A stretch of DNA of 58,979 bases, taken from assembly GCA_040275305.1 (NCBI GenBank), contig JBEOJY010000008.1:1-58979 (forward strand), read 5' to 3'. Both the position numbers and the translations under genes were made by a program. Shown here one piece after another: positions 8,962-17,686 of this stretch (position 1 is the first letter of the stretch; every line of letters begins with the position of its first letter). The notes beneath the pieces are model-generated. The model did no database searches, was not told the DNA's origin, and saw only the letters and a program-made list of their open reading frames with translations. This DNA is from JBEOJY01 sp040275305 (GTDB lineage: Bacteria > Pseudomonadota > Alphaproteobacteria > UBA9219).

Positions 8962-9312
8962 ATGAAAAAACTGCTGGCGTTGTTTGGTGTCGCGCTTGTT
9001 TTATCTGCTTGCGTTACCGCACAGGAAACTTACCTGCAAGACGGGTCTCCGGGACATCATATTACTTGTAGCGGTTCTATGCTCAGTATGGGCGATTGCT
9101 TGCAGAAGGCGGGAGAGCTATGCGGTCCCGGAGGTTATAAAATTTACAGTCAGACCGGAGAGTCTATCCCGTACACGACTTCCAGCGGTGGCATGACGAG
9201 TTCTCTGGGGCCGCATGGCGGGCGTGTGACAGGGGGCTATAACAGCACATCGGGGGCGATCGTTAATCGCGATTTGTTCGTAAAATGCAATAGGGAGGCT
9301 GTAAGGAATTAA
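8962..9312 (+). CDS. Small exported lipoprotein, function unknown
   Basis: A 116-residue product starting MKKLLALFGVALVLSACVTA, a lipoprotein signal peptide with lipobox LSAC. The ATG at 8962 has GGGGGG upstream; a longer frame from 8902 is not needed. The mature part is Gly/Ser-rich with four further Cys (CSG, DCLQ, ELCG, VKCN), which could form two disulfides in the periplasm. It follows ruvB by 63 bases on the same strand and may be read with the operon. I recognise no named family with certainty. Confidence 0.75.
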   Translation: MKKLLALFGVALVLSACVTAQETYLQDGSPGHHITCSGSMLSMGDCLQKAGELCGPGGYKIYSQTGESIPYTTSSGGMTSSLGPHGGRVTGGYNSTSGAIVNRDLFVKCNREAVRN

Positions 9313-9358
9313 ACAGCATCCAAGCGTACGGAGTATATTCCGGAAATTTATTGTTTAG

Positions 9359-9567
9359 CAGTCTGCTGAAAAACGTTTTTGGAGGCGCTGGTGCTTATAG
9401 AAAAAGAAAATGAGATGCCCTCCTTTATCGCGGGCATGATGCTTGTTTTTATTGAGAAATTTTCCTCAGCTAGTGTTGTCACACCCGTCCCCGCCTCCGC
9501 GAGGACAGGCTCCGGCGGGTGTCCCATGTGGTTTTTGCGCCTTCCTGATGAGTTTTTCAGCAGACTG
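9359..9567. mobile_element. MITE-like element with 16-bp terminal inverted repeats and TTAG target duplication
   Basis: CAGTCTGCTGAAAAAC at 9359-9374 is repeated in perfect inverted form at 9552-9567. Directly outside, TTAG occurs on both sides (9355-9358 and 9568-9571), a 4-bp target-site duplication. The 209-bp element has no credible gene. Its centre holds a further palindrome, ACACCCG (9481-9487) against CGGGTGT (9516-9522). These features fit a non-autonomous miniature element mobilised by a transposase elsewhere. The right-hand TTAG contains the TAA stop of the next gene read in reverse, so insertion left that gene's end intact. Which IS family mobilises it cannot be decided here. Confidence 0.75.
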
Positions 9568-10935
9568 TTAGTTGTCTTGCGCGATGGGGGCTGTCTTTTT
9601 TCCGCATTGGCCGTCGCCGAAGAGCATCGTCATGCCGCAGGCGGATCCCCAGATTCCCATCGCATCGTAGCCGACGCCGGGGATTGAGCGGAAGGTTTGC
9701 GTTCCTGCGAGTTCGTCGCTGAACAGAGATTGCAGATGTGCCGCATATCCCCGCGCGCGGGCTAGACGGTCCGCGCCTTGCGCGTGCGCGGCGCAGCTTG
9801 TGTCGGGCGCTGGGTCTTGGCGTGTGACTTGATCGCCAATCAGCACGCCAATTTTGCGGGTGGGATAGCGTAATTTGATGGCGTTGCCTCCGGTTTTCTT
9901 TGTGTAGGCATTGAGTTCATCAAGACCGTAAGGCCAGCGATTGGCGTCAGGGCAGGGCGGCGTTTCGGCTTGGGGTGCTTCGTCTGTCGGCTTTGGCGCG
10001 ACGACGGTTGTAGCGGGCTTGTTTTCGCGGGGACGTGACGCGGTCAGGAAGAGATAGGCCGAAGGGTTCGCGGCGACAAAGCGCACGGAGACACCTTGCG
10101 TCGCCAAGATGTCTGGCGCTTGCCCGGCGGCGGCGTAGCGTTGCGTGAAATCTCCGCCTTCGCCGTGGCCCGCGATGACGATGTTCGTAAGATTAGGGAA
10201 CTGCTCGCGATCCCCCAGCAGGAGGAGGAGCAAGTCCATTACCGTGAAGGTGCTGATACCTTTCTGACCTGCCATGGCTGCTGAGTCCGCGCCTTGGCTC
10301 CATGTTCCGGGAGACCAACGCACGAAGTCGCTCCCTTTGTTGGGCAGTTGCGCTGCGTAGCGGGCAATGTCTGATTCCAACAAAAACTGCGGCGCAAGGA
10401 TCATAGTCATGTCGTTCTGGTTGCCTGCGAGCGACATGAGCGTGGCTAGCGCGCGTCTGGCGTCACGGGAGAAATCGTGCGTGATGATGATGGCGTGGGT
10501 GATTTGCGCGTGATCTTCCGCTAATGGATGGTTGCTGGCGACAGGAGCATAGCGTGGCGGCGTATCGGGCGTCGCTTCGGGCGGGAAGACTGGAAAAAAA
10601 GCGGCTGCGGTTATGGGGGGCGGTTCTTGCCTTTTGGCGGACGCAGGCGTTGGTAGCGAGGTCTTGGTTTGTTCCGTTGAAGGGGTGGCGGGCGTTGAGG
10701 CCGTTGCGGGAGGAGGAGATGGGAGGACTTGCGTTTGTGGGATAGGCGTAGGGCGTTTGCTTTCGTTCTGTTTCTTCTGAATATTTGTGGACGCGGTTCC
10801 TGGAAGCAGCGTGGAAGATGCCATTTTCATTTCCAATGGACGCGCTGGAGACGTTGCGGCGAACATCACCGCTAGAATGGTCAGAATCAAGATTTGCCAC
10901 CAGTATTTGATGGGGTTGTTTAAAAAATTCATCAT
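9568..10935 (-). CDS. Alpha/beta-hydrolase-like envelope protein lacking the nucleophile Ser
   Basis: A 455-residue protein. One N-terminal membrane helix (IKYWWQILILTILAVMFAAT) is followed by about 110 residues rich in Pro, Thr and Ala, then a globular domain. The core ITHAIIITHDFSRDARRAL and NIVIAGHGEGGDFTQRYA resemble the first strand and nucleophile elbow of alpha/beta hydrolases, and VRFVAANPSAYLFL the region after it. The elbow is GHGEGG rather than GHSxGG: residue 258, where Ser would act, is Gly (codon GGC at 10162-10164). I infer a non-catalytic or altered family member anchored in the inner membrane and facing the periplasm. The ATG at 10935 overlaps the xseA stop (ATGA). The stop codon sits in the target duplication of the adjoining repeat. 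Confidence 0.75.
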   Translation of the reverse strand: MMNFLNNPIKYWWQILILTILAVMFAATSPARPLEMKMASSTLLPGTASTNIQKKQNESKRPTPIPQTQVLPSPPPATASTPATPSTEQTKTSLPTPASAKRQEPPPITAAAFFPVFPPEATPDTPPRYAPVASNHPLAEDHAQITHAIIITHDFSRDARRALATLMSLAGNQNDMTMILAPQFLLESDIARYAAQLPNKGSDFVRWSPGTWSQGADSAAMAGQKGISTFTVMDLLLLLLGDREQFPNLTNIVIAGHGEGGDFTQRYAAAGQAPDILATQGVSVRFVAANPSAYLFLTASRPRENKPATTVVAPKPTDEAPQAETPPCPDANRWPYGLDELNAYTKKTGGNAIKLRYPTRKIGVLIGDQVTRQDPAPDTSCAAHAQGADRLARARGYAAHLQSLFSDELAGTQTFRSIPGVGYDAMGIWGSACGMTMLFGDGQCGKKTAPIAQDN

Positions 10936-12461
10936 GGCGTTTCCCCTTGCACTTGCGCCGAGACTGCGCCGTCGTGGAATTCGATTCGAATGTTTTTTTC
11001 TGTCGCAGCTTGTGTCCGATCCGCGATGATGTGGCCGCTTGTGTCCTGCACGAGCGCATAACCGCGACCTAGCACTGCGCGTGGCGAGAGGTGGCACAGG
11101 ATGGAGCCTAGCGTTTCCAGCTTATTTTGTCGCCGCAAGGCGCTTTCGCGCCAAAGCCCTTGCGCCTTTTGTTCCAGCAGATTTAGGCGTTGCGCGGCCA
11201 GCGCCAAGAGGTCGCGTGGATGCCGGAGTTTTCCTGAAAGTTCTGAAGTTCTTGCGCGTTGCCGTTCGAGCAAGGCACGGCAAGCGAGCGTCATGCGGCC
11301 CGTTTGTTCGTCGAGACGCTGCGTTGCGAGTTTGAGCATGTCGCGCGGATGTTTCAGTTTGCCCGATAATTCCGCGATGCGGCTGCGGTGACGTTCAAGC
11401 AGAGTTTGGCAGGCAAGGGCGAGCCGTTCTGAACGCTCGTCTAGGCGCTGCATCAAAGGTTCTAGCGCTCTTGAAGGATCGCCGAGCGCTCGCGCGATAA
11501 GTTCCAGTCTCTCGCGGCGGGCGGCGATGGCTTGACGCATGCTTTGTTCGAGGCGCATTCCGTCGTCCAGCACTTGCGCCAGCAGATTGTCGCGCACGGG
11601 AACGGCCATTTCTGCAGCGGCTGTCGGCGTCGGGGCGCGACGATCAGAGGCAAAGTCGATGAGCGTCGTGTCGGTTTCGTGCCCTACGGCGGAAATGAGC
11701 GGGATGCGGCTGTCGGCGGCGGCGCGCACGACGATTTCCTCGTTGAATGGCATGAGATCTTCGACCGAGCCGCCGCCGCGCGCGACGATCAGCACATCAG
11801 GGCGTGGCCATGCGCCGCCCTTTTCCGGCAGAGCGTTAAAACCTTGGATTGCTGCGGAGATTTGCTGCGCCGCGCCTTCGCCTTGCACGGCGACGGGCCA
11901 GACCAGCACATGGCAGGGGAAGCGGTCGGATAGGCGGTGCAGAATATCGCGGATGACGGCGCCGGTTGGCGATGTCACGACGCCGATCACGTTGGGCAGA
12001 TAGGGCAGGTCGCGTTTGCGCGTGGCATCGAACAATCCTTCGGCGGCAAGTTTCTTTTTGCGTTCTTCCAGCATTTTGAGGATTGCGCCGACTCCGGCCA
12101 GCGCCATCGCTTCGATCACAAGCTGATATTTCGATTGCCCCATATAGGTCGTGAGCCGTCCTGTGCAGATCACTTCCATGCCGATTTCAGGTTTGATTCC
12201 TAGCTTACCGGCTTGTCCCCTCCAGCAGACGGACGCGAGAATGGCGTCTTCGTCTTTCAGCGTCAGGTAAATATGGCCGCTGGAGTGCAGTTTGCATTCG
12301 GAGATTTCTCCGCGCACGCGCACGAGGCCGAAGGTTTCTTCGACGGTTTTTTTGAGGCGTTTTGACAGTTCGCCCACGCTGTATTCCGGAAGATTGCTGC
12401 CGGGGCGCTGGGGAGGCGCTTCAAACAATGGCAGTCCCGGTGGCGGGGAGGATTTGGGCAT
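10932..12461 (-). CDS. xseA: Exodeoxyribonuclease VII large subunit
   Basis: A 509-residue nuclease subunit that with XseB degrades single-stranded DNA. The N-terminal OB-fold (YSVGELSKRLKKTVEETFG, VRVRGEISECKLHSSGHIYL) and the nuclease core (GVVTSPTGAVIRDI, ARGGGSVEDLMPFNEE, SAVGHETDTTLIDFASD, RAPTPTAAAE) are all seen. The long helical region after the core contains two adjacent 43-residue copies (residues 338-380 and 381-423) beginning QRLDERSERLAL and QRLDEQTGRMTL, so the arm is longer by one duplicated unit. I chose ATG 12461 (MPKSSPPPGLP). xseB is not in the window. Confidence 0.95.
   Translation of the reverse strand: MPKSSPPPGLPLFEAPPQRPGSNLPEYSVGELSKRLKKTVEETFGLVRVRGEISECKLHSSGHIYLTLKDEDAILASVCWRGQAGKLGIKPEIGMEVICTGRLTTYMGQSKYQLVIEAMALAGVGAILKMLEERKKKLAAEGLFDATRKRDLPYLPNVIGVVTSPTGAVIRDILHRLSDRFPCHVLVWPVAVQGEGAAQQISAAIQGFNALPEKGGAWPRPDVLIVARGGGSVEDLMPFNEEIVVRAAADSRIPLISAVGHETDTTLIDFASDRRAPTPTAAAEMAVPVRDNLLAQVLDDGMRLEQSMRQAIAARRERLELIARALGDPSRALEPLMQRLDERSERLALACQTLLERHRSRIAELSGKLKHPRDMLKLATQRLDEQTGRMTLACRALLERQRARTSELSGKLRHPRDLLALAAQRLNLLEQKAQGLWRESALRRQNKLETLGSILCHLSPRAVLGRGYALVQDTSGHIIADRTQAATEKNIRIEFHDGAVSAQVQGETP
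11193..11450 (-). repeat. Tandem 129-bp duplication inside xseA
   Basis: Two adjoining 129-bp units (11450-11322 and 11321-11193, reading the coding strand) encode related 43-residue segments. Both contain an ELSGKL(K/R)HPRD(M/L)L core and LAC(Q/R)(T/A)LLER before it. They have diverged in both DNA and protein, so this is an old in-frame duplication of a coiled-coil arm segment. Confidence 0.85.
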
Positions 12462-12547
12462 AATATGACACCAATGGGTCGTCGCGCATATGTGGGTGAT
12501 TTTAAGAGATAATGCCAAAATCTAGCGAAAATATGAAGTTATTCTTG

Positions 12548-13186
12548 TCAGTTAGGGCGCGGCGCAGAGAGGGAAGCGCTCCTTTTGTTATGATTCTGGG
12601 CTTGTTCCGCGCGAATCTTGTCGGCAAGGCTCCTTAAGTTTTCTAGCGTTTTCAAGGCTGTTTGTTGCCAATCTTCGCGCATGATGGCTGAATATTTGTT
12701 ATCTTTCTCGTCGATCTGGAATACGACTCCTGATAAGGGCGCAGGCTGCTTTGGCATCTCGCTATAGCGATTATCCCGCCTTTGCGCATTGAATGCGCTC
12801 TCACAGATTCGGCTCAGGCTTTCAGCAATATTTTGAGCAGATCGCAGGTTGCTATCCGTGTCGATATCGTTGGCGGTTACGGCGATGGTGCGCGGGGATT
12901 TTTGATTGTTAATAACGCGGTGGAAGGCGAGATGGGGGCCGTTTAAGAATAACGTAAACGAAGATTCCGGCGTGTACAAATCACCTTGGTCTCTTGAGTT
13001 GTCTTTGTTTCCGAAGCGCACAGAGATTCCATAACCTTGGGGCTGGCACTGCACGCGTAAGCCAGTTATGCCGAACTCGCGGCGACCTTCTTTAGTAAGC
13101 AAGGTGGTGGGGCGCGTTACATCGGGCTTGCAGCCAAGCATGGTTGCTGCCGTTAGAGCCAATATTGGCAGTAAGCGGTGATTCAT
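12548..13186 (-). CDS. Predicted lipoprotein, function unknown
   Basis: A 212-residue product. The N-terminus MNHRLLPILALTAATMLGC is a lipoprotein signal with lipobox MLGC (Cys19), predicting lipid anchoring after export. The mature region has no motif I recognise; it ends with a helical, charged stretch (WQQTALKTLENLRSLADKIR). It lies between xseA and the rpoH promoter region and reads away from rpoH, with 86 bases to xseA on the same strand. Confidence 0.7.
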   Translation of the reverse strand: MNHRLLPILALTAATMLGCKPDVTRPTTLLTKEGRREFGITGLRVQCQPQGYGISVRFGNKDNSRDQGDLYTPESSFTLFLNGPHLAFHRVINNQKSPRTIAVTANDIDTDSNLRSAQNIAESLSRICESAFNAQRRDNRYSEMPKQPAPLSGVVFQIDEKDNKYSAIMREDWQQTALKTLENLRSLADKIRAEQAQNHNKRSASLSAPRPN

Positions 13187-13396
13187 ATAATGAAATCCTA
13201 GATGTTTTTTGATATAACTTAAATATTTACCAACACTTATACAATGATTAATTGAAAATAATGAATGGTATTTCGTTTATATCCAGATGCGAGCGCGCGA
13301 GGGGTGTGTTAAACATGATTGCGCTTGATAATCATATTGTTAGCTTGGGTCTTTGCGGAACGCACTTAATTGCGGCGCAGTTTGCGCGAGCGTGCT

Positions 13397-14344
13397 ATGA
13401 CTGTAGACATGAACGTTTCCTCTTCCACACTCCCCGTTCTTAAAGGTGAGGGCAATCTGGCCCTCTATTTGCGCGAAATCAGGAAATTCCCGATGCTCGA
13501 CGCAGGCGAGGAGTACATCCTTGCCAAGGCTTGGCGTGAGCAAGGCGATTTGCATGCGGCTCACAAGCTTGTGACAAGCCATTTACGTCTCGTGGCCAAA
13601 ATCGCGATGGGCTATCGCGGCTATGGCTTGCCGCTTGGCGACCTTATCGCAGAAGGCAGCGTGGGCATGATGCAGGCTGTCAAGCGTTTCGATCCCGATA
13701 GAGGCTTTCGGCTCGCGACCTATGCGATGTGGTGGATTCGCGCCTCCATTCAGGAATACATCCTGCATTCGTGGTCTTTGGTAAAAATAGGCACTACGGC
13801 AGCGCAAAAAAAGCTGTTCTTCAATCTGCGGCGGCTAAAGGGAGAGTTGAAGGCTATTGACGAGGGCGATTTGTCGGCTGAACAGGTTCAACATATCTCC
13901 CAGCGCCTCGATGTGCCGGAGGAGGATGTGATTCAGATGAACCGCCGTTTGACCGGTGGAGATCAGTCGCTGAACGCTCCCATCCGCAGGGCGGGGGAGG
14001 GGGATGGCGACGGGGAATGGCAGGACTGGTTGGTCGATCCAGCCGACAACGCAGATGTGCGTCTTGGCGCTGAGCAAGAAGCGGTTCAGCGCCGCCACCT
14101 GTTGAGTCGCGCGATGGACGGCCTTAATCCGCGCGAGCGCGAGATCATTGTGGCCCGACGATTGAAGGAGAATCCTGAAACGCTGGAGGACTTATCGAAG
14201 CGTTTTGGGGTCAGCCGCGAACGCGTGCGTCAGATTGAGGCGCAAGCTTTTGAGAAGCTTCAGAAGAACATTAAGTTGGCGGCTCAGAGAGAAGGGTTTA
14301 TTCCCCCTGCGGTTGAATATCATCGGCGCGAGGGCGCGGTTTAG
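13397..14344 (+). CDS. rpoH: RNA polymerase sigma-32 factor
   Basis: A 315-residue heat-shock sigma factor. Region 2 is clear (DLIAEGSVGMMQAVKRFDPD, RLATYAMWWIRASIQEYIL), as is the RpoH box QKKLFFNLRRLK that separates RpoH from RpoD. Region 4 ends with LSKRFGVSRERVRQIEAQAFEKL. The start is ATG 13397 or 13409; both lack a strong ribosome-binding site, and a TTG at 13370 is unlikely. About 210 bases of AT-rich sequence upstream, between this gene and the divergent lipoprotein, should contain the promoter; I cannot point to convincing -35/-10 boxes. Confidence in identity is high. Confidence 0.96.
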   Translation: MTVDMNVSSSTLPVLKGEGNLALYLREIRKFPMLDAGEEYILAKAWREQGDLHAAHKLVTSHLRLVAKIAMGYRGYGLPLGDLIAEGSVGMMQAVKRFDPDRGFRLATYAMWWIRASIQEYILHSWSLVKIGTTAAQKKLFFNLRRLKGELKAIDEGDLSAEQVQHISQRLDVPEEDVIQMNRRLTGGDQSLNAPIRRAGEGDGDGEWQDWLVDPADNADVRLGAEQEAVQRRHLLSRAMDGLNPREREIIVARRLKENPETLEDLSKRFGVSRERVRQIEAQAFEKLQKNIKLAAQREGFIPPAVEYHRREGAV

Positions 14345-14384
14345 TTCGCTGTCCTTTCACTCGCGCGCATTTCGCCTCGAACTC

Positions 14385-14897
14385 TTAATGTTCATCTCCC
14401 CGCTCTAAAGGCTTGGTAGTCGCCACGTCAGGTCCCCATGTGTTCTTAAGTTCTTCGAGGTTTGCTTTGAGCGTTTTTAACCTTATGTCGTAATGCGCCG
14501 AGGTCATTGAGGCCGTGATTTGCGGCACAACGAAAAGTAGGAGCTGTCCAATTGCCGCAGAACCGAGGATGACGAGCCAGTTGTTGGCGTCTTTCAGGAT
14601 TTCGAAAACATGGCCGAGAGTTTGCCCTTTGGTCCATAATTCGACTACAAAGGGCGTCAGTCCCGCGACGTTCATCGCGCCGACGGCGGTTGCGGAGTAT
14701 TTTTCCCGGTCGGTGTCCGTGAAGATCGCGACAAGCGTGGGGATCAACCCGATAGCCATCAACACAAAGGTCGGGAACACGAAAAACAGGGAACCACCCA
14801 CAAGAATGCCGGGGAGAATATATATTCCGGCTCCTTTGGGTTTTTGCGCGGCTTTGCTGCCGGAGCTTTTCGTAGGTTTGCCTTTTTTGTCCGCCAT
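14385..14897 (-). CDS. Small integral membrane protein next to a pseudokinase-like gene
   Basis: A 170-residue product with a basic, Lys-rich N-terminus (MADKKGKPTKSSGSKAAQKP), two closely spaced membrane segments (IYILPGILVGGSLFFVFPTF, then VLMAIGLIPTLVAIF) and a third (LVILGSAAIGQLLLFVVPQI), ending in a cytoplasmic-type charged tail. No named family is recognised. It lies 21 bases downstream of the pseudokinase-like gene on the same strand, so the two are probably co-transcribed and may act together at the membrane. Confidence 0.75.
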   Translation of the reverse strand: MADKKGKPTKSSGSKAAQKPKGAGIYILPGILVGGSLFFVFPTFVLMAIGLIPTLVAIFTDTDREKYSATAVGAMNVAGLTPFVVELWTKGQTLGHVFEILKDANNWLVILGSAAIGQLLLFVVPQITASMTSAHYDIRLKTLKANLEELKNTWGPDVATTKPLERGDEH

Positions 14898-14918
14898 GTT
14901 GTTCCGTATTCCTTGCGA

Positions 14919-16961
14919 TTATTTCAGGGTCTGCCACAAGGCTCTTCCTGCGATGAGTAATATTAGGATGATCGATAGAAAACTGCTTAAGGATGCTGCC
15001 AGAGGCTTGCCAAAGCTTTGGATCATTATGTTGCGGTTGGCCATGCGCGTTTCCAGCGTGTTGATTTCCTTTAGCGTACTTAAGTACAGCAGGCGCGCCG
15101 CGAGGAAGTCCTGTTGGTCGCGCTCGATTCTCTTGGGATCGTCGACAAGTTGGAGCATTTTGCCGAGGTCACCTTTGTTTGCAGATTCTTTCATCGTAGC
15201 ACGCAAAGATTCTTTCATGCGTTTACCAAGAAAGCGCTGCGTGGCAGGTTCTAGCATGGGCAAGATCCACTGCGCCAAGTTGGGCAGCGCGTCCGGGCCG
15301 TAGCGGAATTGCAGTTCGCTGAAAACTGTTAGCAAAGCCACGCCGCGTCTGGACGAGCTATCTGGGGCCGCTATGGCTTCGAAAAGAAGTTCGTTGCGAT
15401 GGCCGCGGGCCAAAAGAAAGGCGGCGATATGCCTGTCTATTGGTTCGCGCGAGCGATTGGTGGCCGCGACATGTTCGAGCGCGGCCAGCAGAGATTTTGG
15501 CGATATCACGTAATGCGCGCGGATGAGCGGGCTAAAACAGGGGAGACTGGGGTTGAGCTCGTACAGGATGCGTTCGACACCGTTGCCGAAGGTAGTTTTT
15601 TCCAGCAGGGCGCGCATGCGCTCATATTGTTGGCCGAGCGGCACGAGATCTGTTTTGGCCTCTTTTTGCATCTCGATCCAGAATGTTATGAGCTGGCTTG
15701 AGATGATTTCCGATAGAATCTGGATGTTTGCGCTGTTGCCAGCCGTGACCATTTCAACCAGCATACCGGCGATACCTGTTGGCAACAGAGTTATGCCACG
15801 GTAGTGGATGGGAGATGACGGGTCGAGCGCGACGCAGGCGCGGGCGACAAGTTGCTCTTCGTAGTGGGCTGATTTTCCGCTTTCCTTGAGGCTTTTTCTA
15901 GCTTCGTCGAGGTCGTTAGCCTTGATTTCATCGCCGAGCGCACGACGCAGCCATTTTTCAAGGTGGCCGTTCTCTAGAATGCGCGCGGCTTCCGGCACAT
16001 GGGCTGCGAGCGCTGCGGCTAGCGGTCGAATTTGCCAGTATTCGCGCCCTGCAAAGCTGATGGCTCGCGAGGCATGTCGGCCTATGTCGGCATTTTTCAC
16101 GGTGAGGCGGCGGCCGCTTTGCCATTGTTCCAGATCGGCGGCGTTCCAACGCAGGCGTGGTTCGTCGGCCAATAATCCGCGAAGCAGCTCGATGTATGTG
16201 GCGGGGAGTCGCTTGTTGCCCACCAGCGTCGCGAAACTTCCCCGTTCAATTTTCATTTGAGTGATTGTCTTGTCGTCGACCCCTTGCAGCGGATTGTGTC
16301 CAAGAATCATCAGAGCGAGGGTCACGCCGAAGGCATAACAGTCATCGAGGGCATCGCCGCTACCGCGCCCCATGGGAAGGCTCATGGCGCGTTCGATCGG
16401 CTCGAACAAGGCGGGCTGGTCGTATCCCGGAGGAGAGGACAGGCATTCTCCGAGCTGTGGCGCGGTCGCGCTTCCCAGACGCCAGAAGATGTTGGTGGGG
16501 CGTATGCCCCCATGCACAAGGCCGACGCGCGCAAGCTCCTGCAGGGCGCTGATCATCGGGGCCACAAAATGGTGGTTCAGCGCGTCTTCGCTTAAGGGCG
16601 TATGCGTTTCGTCGATGGATTGTTTGAAACGCGAAGCGAGTGGGCGTTGATAAGCAAAGGCGAATGCACGCGAGACGGGCTCGTTCGACCATTGCGCAAC
16701 GCCTGACTCCAGAAGCCGTAGGAGGCTCGCGTGGTCAATGCTGCGCATAGAGGTGATGACATCGGCGCGCGGCTGCAATCCCTTGTTACACAGGACGGCC
16801 ACGAGATCGGCGGCTTCTTCTCCACCTTTAAAGCGACAGGCAAAAGCTGTGCCACCGATGGTGTCGAATTCCGGTAACGGCGTGTGAGGAAAGATTTCTA
16901 CACGCGTTCCAAGCGCGATGCCGCCATGAGGGTTTGCACTGGACTGGGGAGATTGGGGCAT
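14919..16961 (-). CDS. Protein-kinase-like membrane protein with degenerate catalytic motifs
   Basis: A 680-residue protein. Residues of about 30-290 follow the order of a Ser/Thr kinase fold: a Gly-containing loop (TIGGTAFACRF), a helical lobe, a catalytic-loop equivalent LVHGGIRPTNIFW (about 148-160), and DDCYAFGVTLALMILG, like subdomain IX. The catalytic loop reads H-G-G-I-R-P-T-N where active kinases have HRDLKPxN: Asp is Gly while Asn is kept. No DFG is seen (LGEC instead), and the strand that should hold the ATP-binding Lys reads VAVLCNK. The rest is a long helical domain, and one membrane helix (about 652-672) ends the protein. I infer a membrane-tethered pseudokinase sensing or scaffolding with the small membrane protein downstream. 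The fold call is moderately sure. Confidence 0.72.
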   Translation of the reverse strand: MPQSPQSSANPHGGIALGTRVEIFPHTPLPEFDTIGGTAFACRFKGGEEAADLVAVLCNKGLQPRADVITSMRSIDHASLLRLLESGVAQWSNEPVSRAFAFAYQRPLASRFKQSIDETHTPLSEDALNHHFVAPMISALQELARVGLVHGGIRPTNIFWRLGSATAPQLGECLSSPPGYDQPALFEPIERAMSLPMGRGSGDALDDCYAFGVTLALMILGHNPLQGVDDKTITQMKIERGSFATLVGNKRLPATYIELLRGLLADEPRLRWNAADLEQWQSGRRLTVKNADIGRHASRAISFAGREYWQIRPLAAALAAHVPEAARILENGHLEKWLRRALGDEIKANDLDEARKSLKESGKSAHYEEQLVARACVALDPSSPIHYRGITLLPTGIAGMLVEMVTAGNSANIQILSEIISSQLITFWIEMQKEAKTDLVPLGQQYERMRALLEKTTFGNGVERILYELNPSLPCFSPLIRAHYVISPKSLLAALEHVAATNRSREPIDRHIAAFLLARGHRNELLFEAIAAPDSSSRRGVALLTVFSELQFRYGPDALPNLAQWILPMLEPATQRFLGKRMKESLRATMKESANKGDLGKMLQLVDDPKRIERDQQDFLAARLLYLSTLKEINTLETRMANRNIMIQSFGKPLAASLSSFLSIILILLIAGRALWQTLK

Positions 16962-17122
16962 TGAATTCTATTGCGTCGTTGTCAGGATTTCTTGCAAGCT
17001 CAACATAGTATCGTCACGTTAACAAAAGCTATACCCTATTGCGCTGAACTTTGTTTTTGCACCACAACGATTTAATGGCCAAAGTGTTTTCTCACGGCGG
17101 CCATAGGCGGCGTGTTTAAGTA

Positions 17123-17533
17123 TTAGTGTATCCCTTGAGACTTTAGGTGCGGCGCAAATTTCATATCCGACCCTTGAATATGATAGATCAGCCAGTTTTT
17201 TAGAATGTCCATGACTTCGAGCGATAAGGAGGTCGTTGCGCCGTTTGCGAATTTCTTTTGCATATCAAGAACCTGATTTGTCAGTTTTTCATGTTCTTGT
17301 TTGTGCGCCGCAGATTCTGGATAGTTTGTTTGCGCGAAGAGGCGTTCTTCATGCGCAAAGTGCGATCGTGTGTATGCAATGAGTTCGGCAAGGGTCTTGC
17401 CGAGCGCTTCTTTTTCGGCGTTCGCGTTGATAGCGTCGTACAAGTTGTTGGCAATTGTTACCAGTTTCTTGTGCTCGATGTCGATTTCCTCAATGCCTAC
17501 GCTCAGGGCGTCTGACCATGCGATGAGTGGCAT
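17123..17533 (-). CDS. Bacteriohemerythrin
   Basis: A 136-residue oxygen-binding diiron protein. The metal ligands follow the family order: His in IDIEHKKLV, HFAHEERLF (His and Glu), HKQEH (two His), then HIQGSD (His and Asp). Length is typical of single-domain bacteriohemerythrins. An AGGAG-like site (CAGGAGATTCC on the coding strand) precedes the ATG. It stands alone; a role in oxygen storage or sensing is known for the family but not shown by context. Confidence 0.94.
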   Translation of the reverse strand: MPLIAWSDALSVGIEEIDIEHKKLVTIANNLYDAINANAEKEALGKTLAELIAYTRSHFAHEERLFAQTNYPESAAHKQEHEKLTNQVLDMQKKFANGATTSLSLEVMDILKNWLIYHIQGSDMKFAPHLKSQGIH

Positions 17534-17686
17534 AGGAATCTCCTGAAAGGGATTGTGGTCTGTATGGGTTCGTGTTGGGATAGCAAATGAAACCGAATAT
17601 TATCTTCATGCGCCTGCTTTGCCTTGTTTTGTTCGTTTTATTATGAATATGCGTAAGATGTCTGGTTTCTAATGCAATCGGCGCGC

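Noticed and set aside
9379..9687. 102-codon frame across the MITE-like element
   Set aside because: It runs through the terminal repeat and into the antisense of the next gene; no transposase motif is present.
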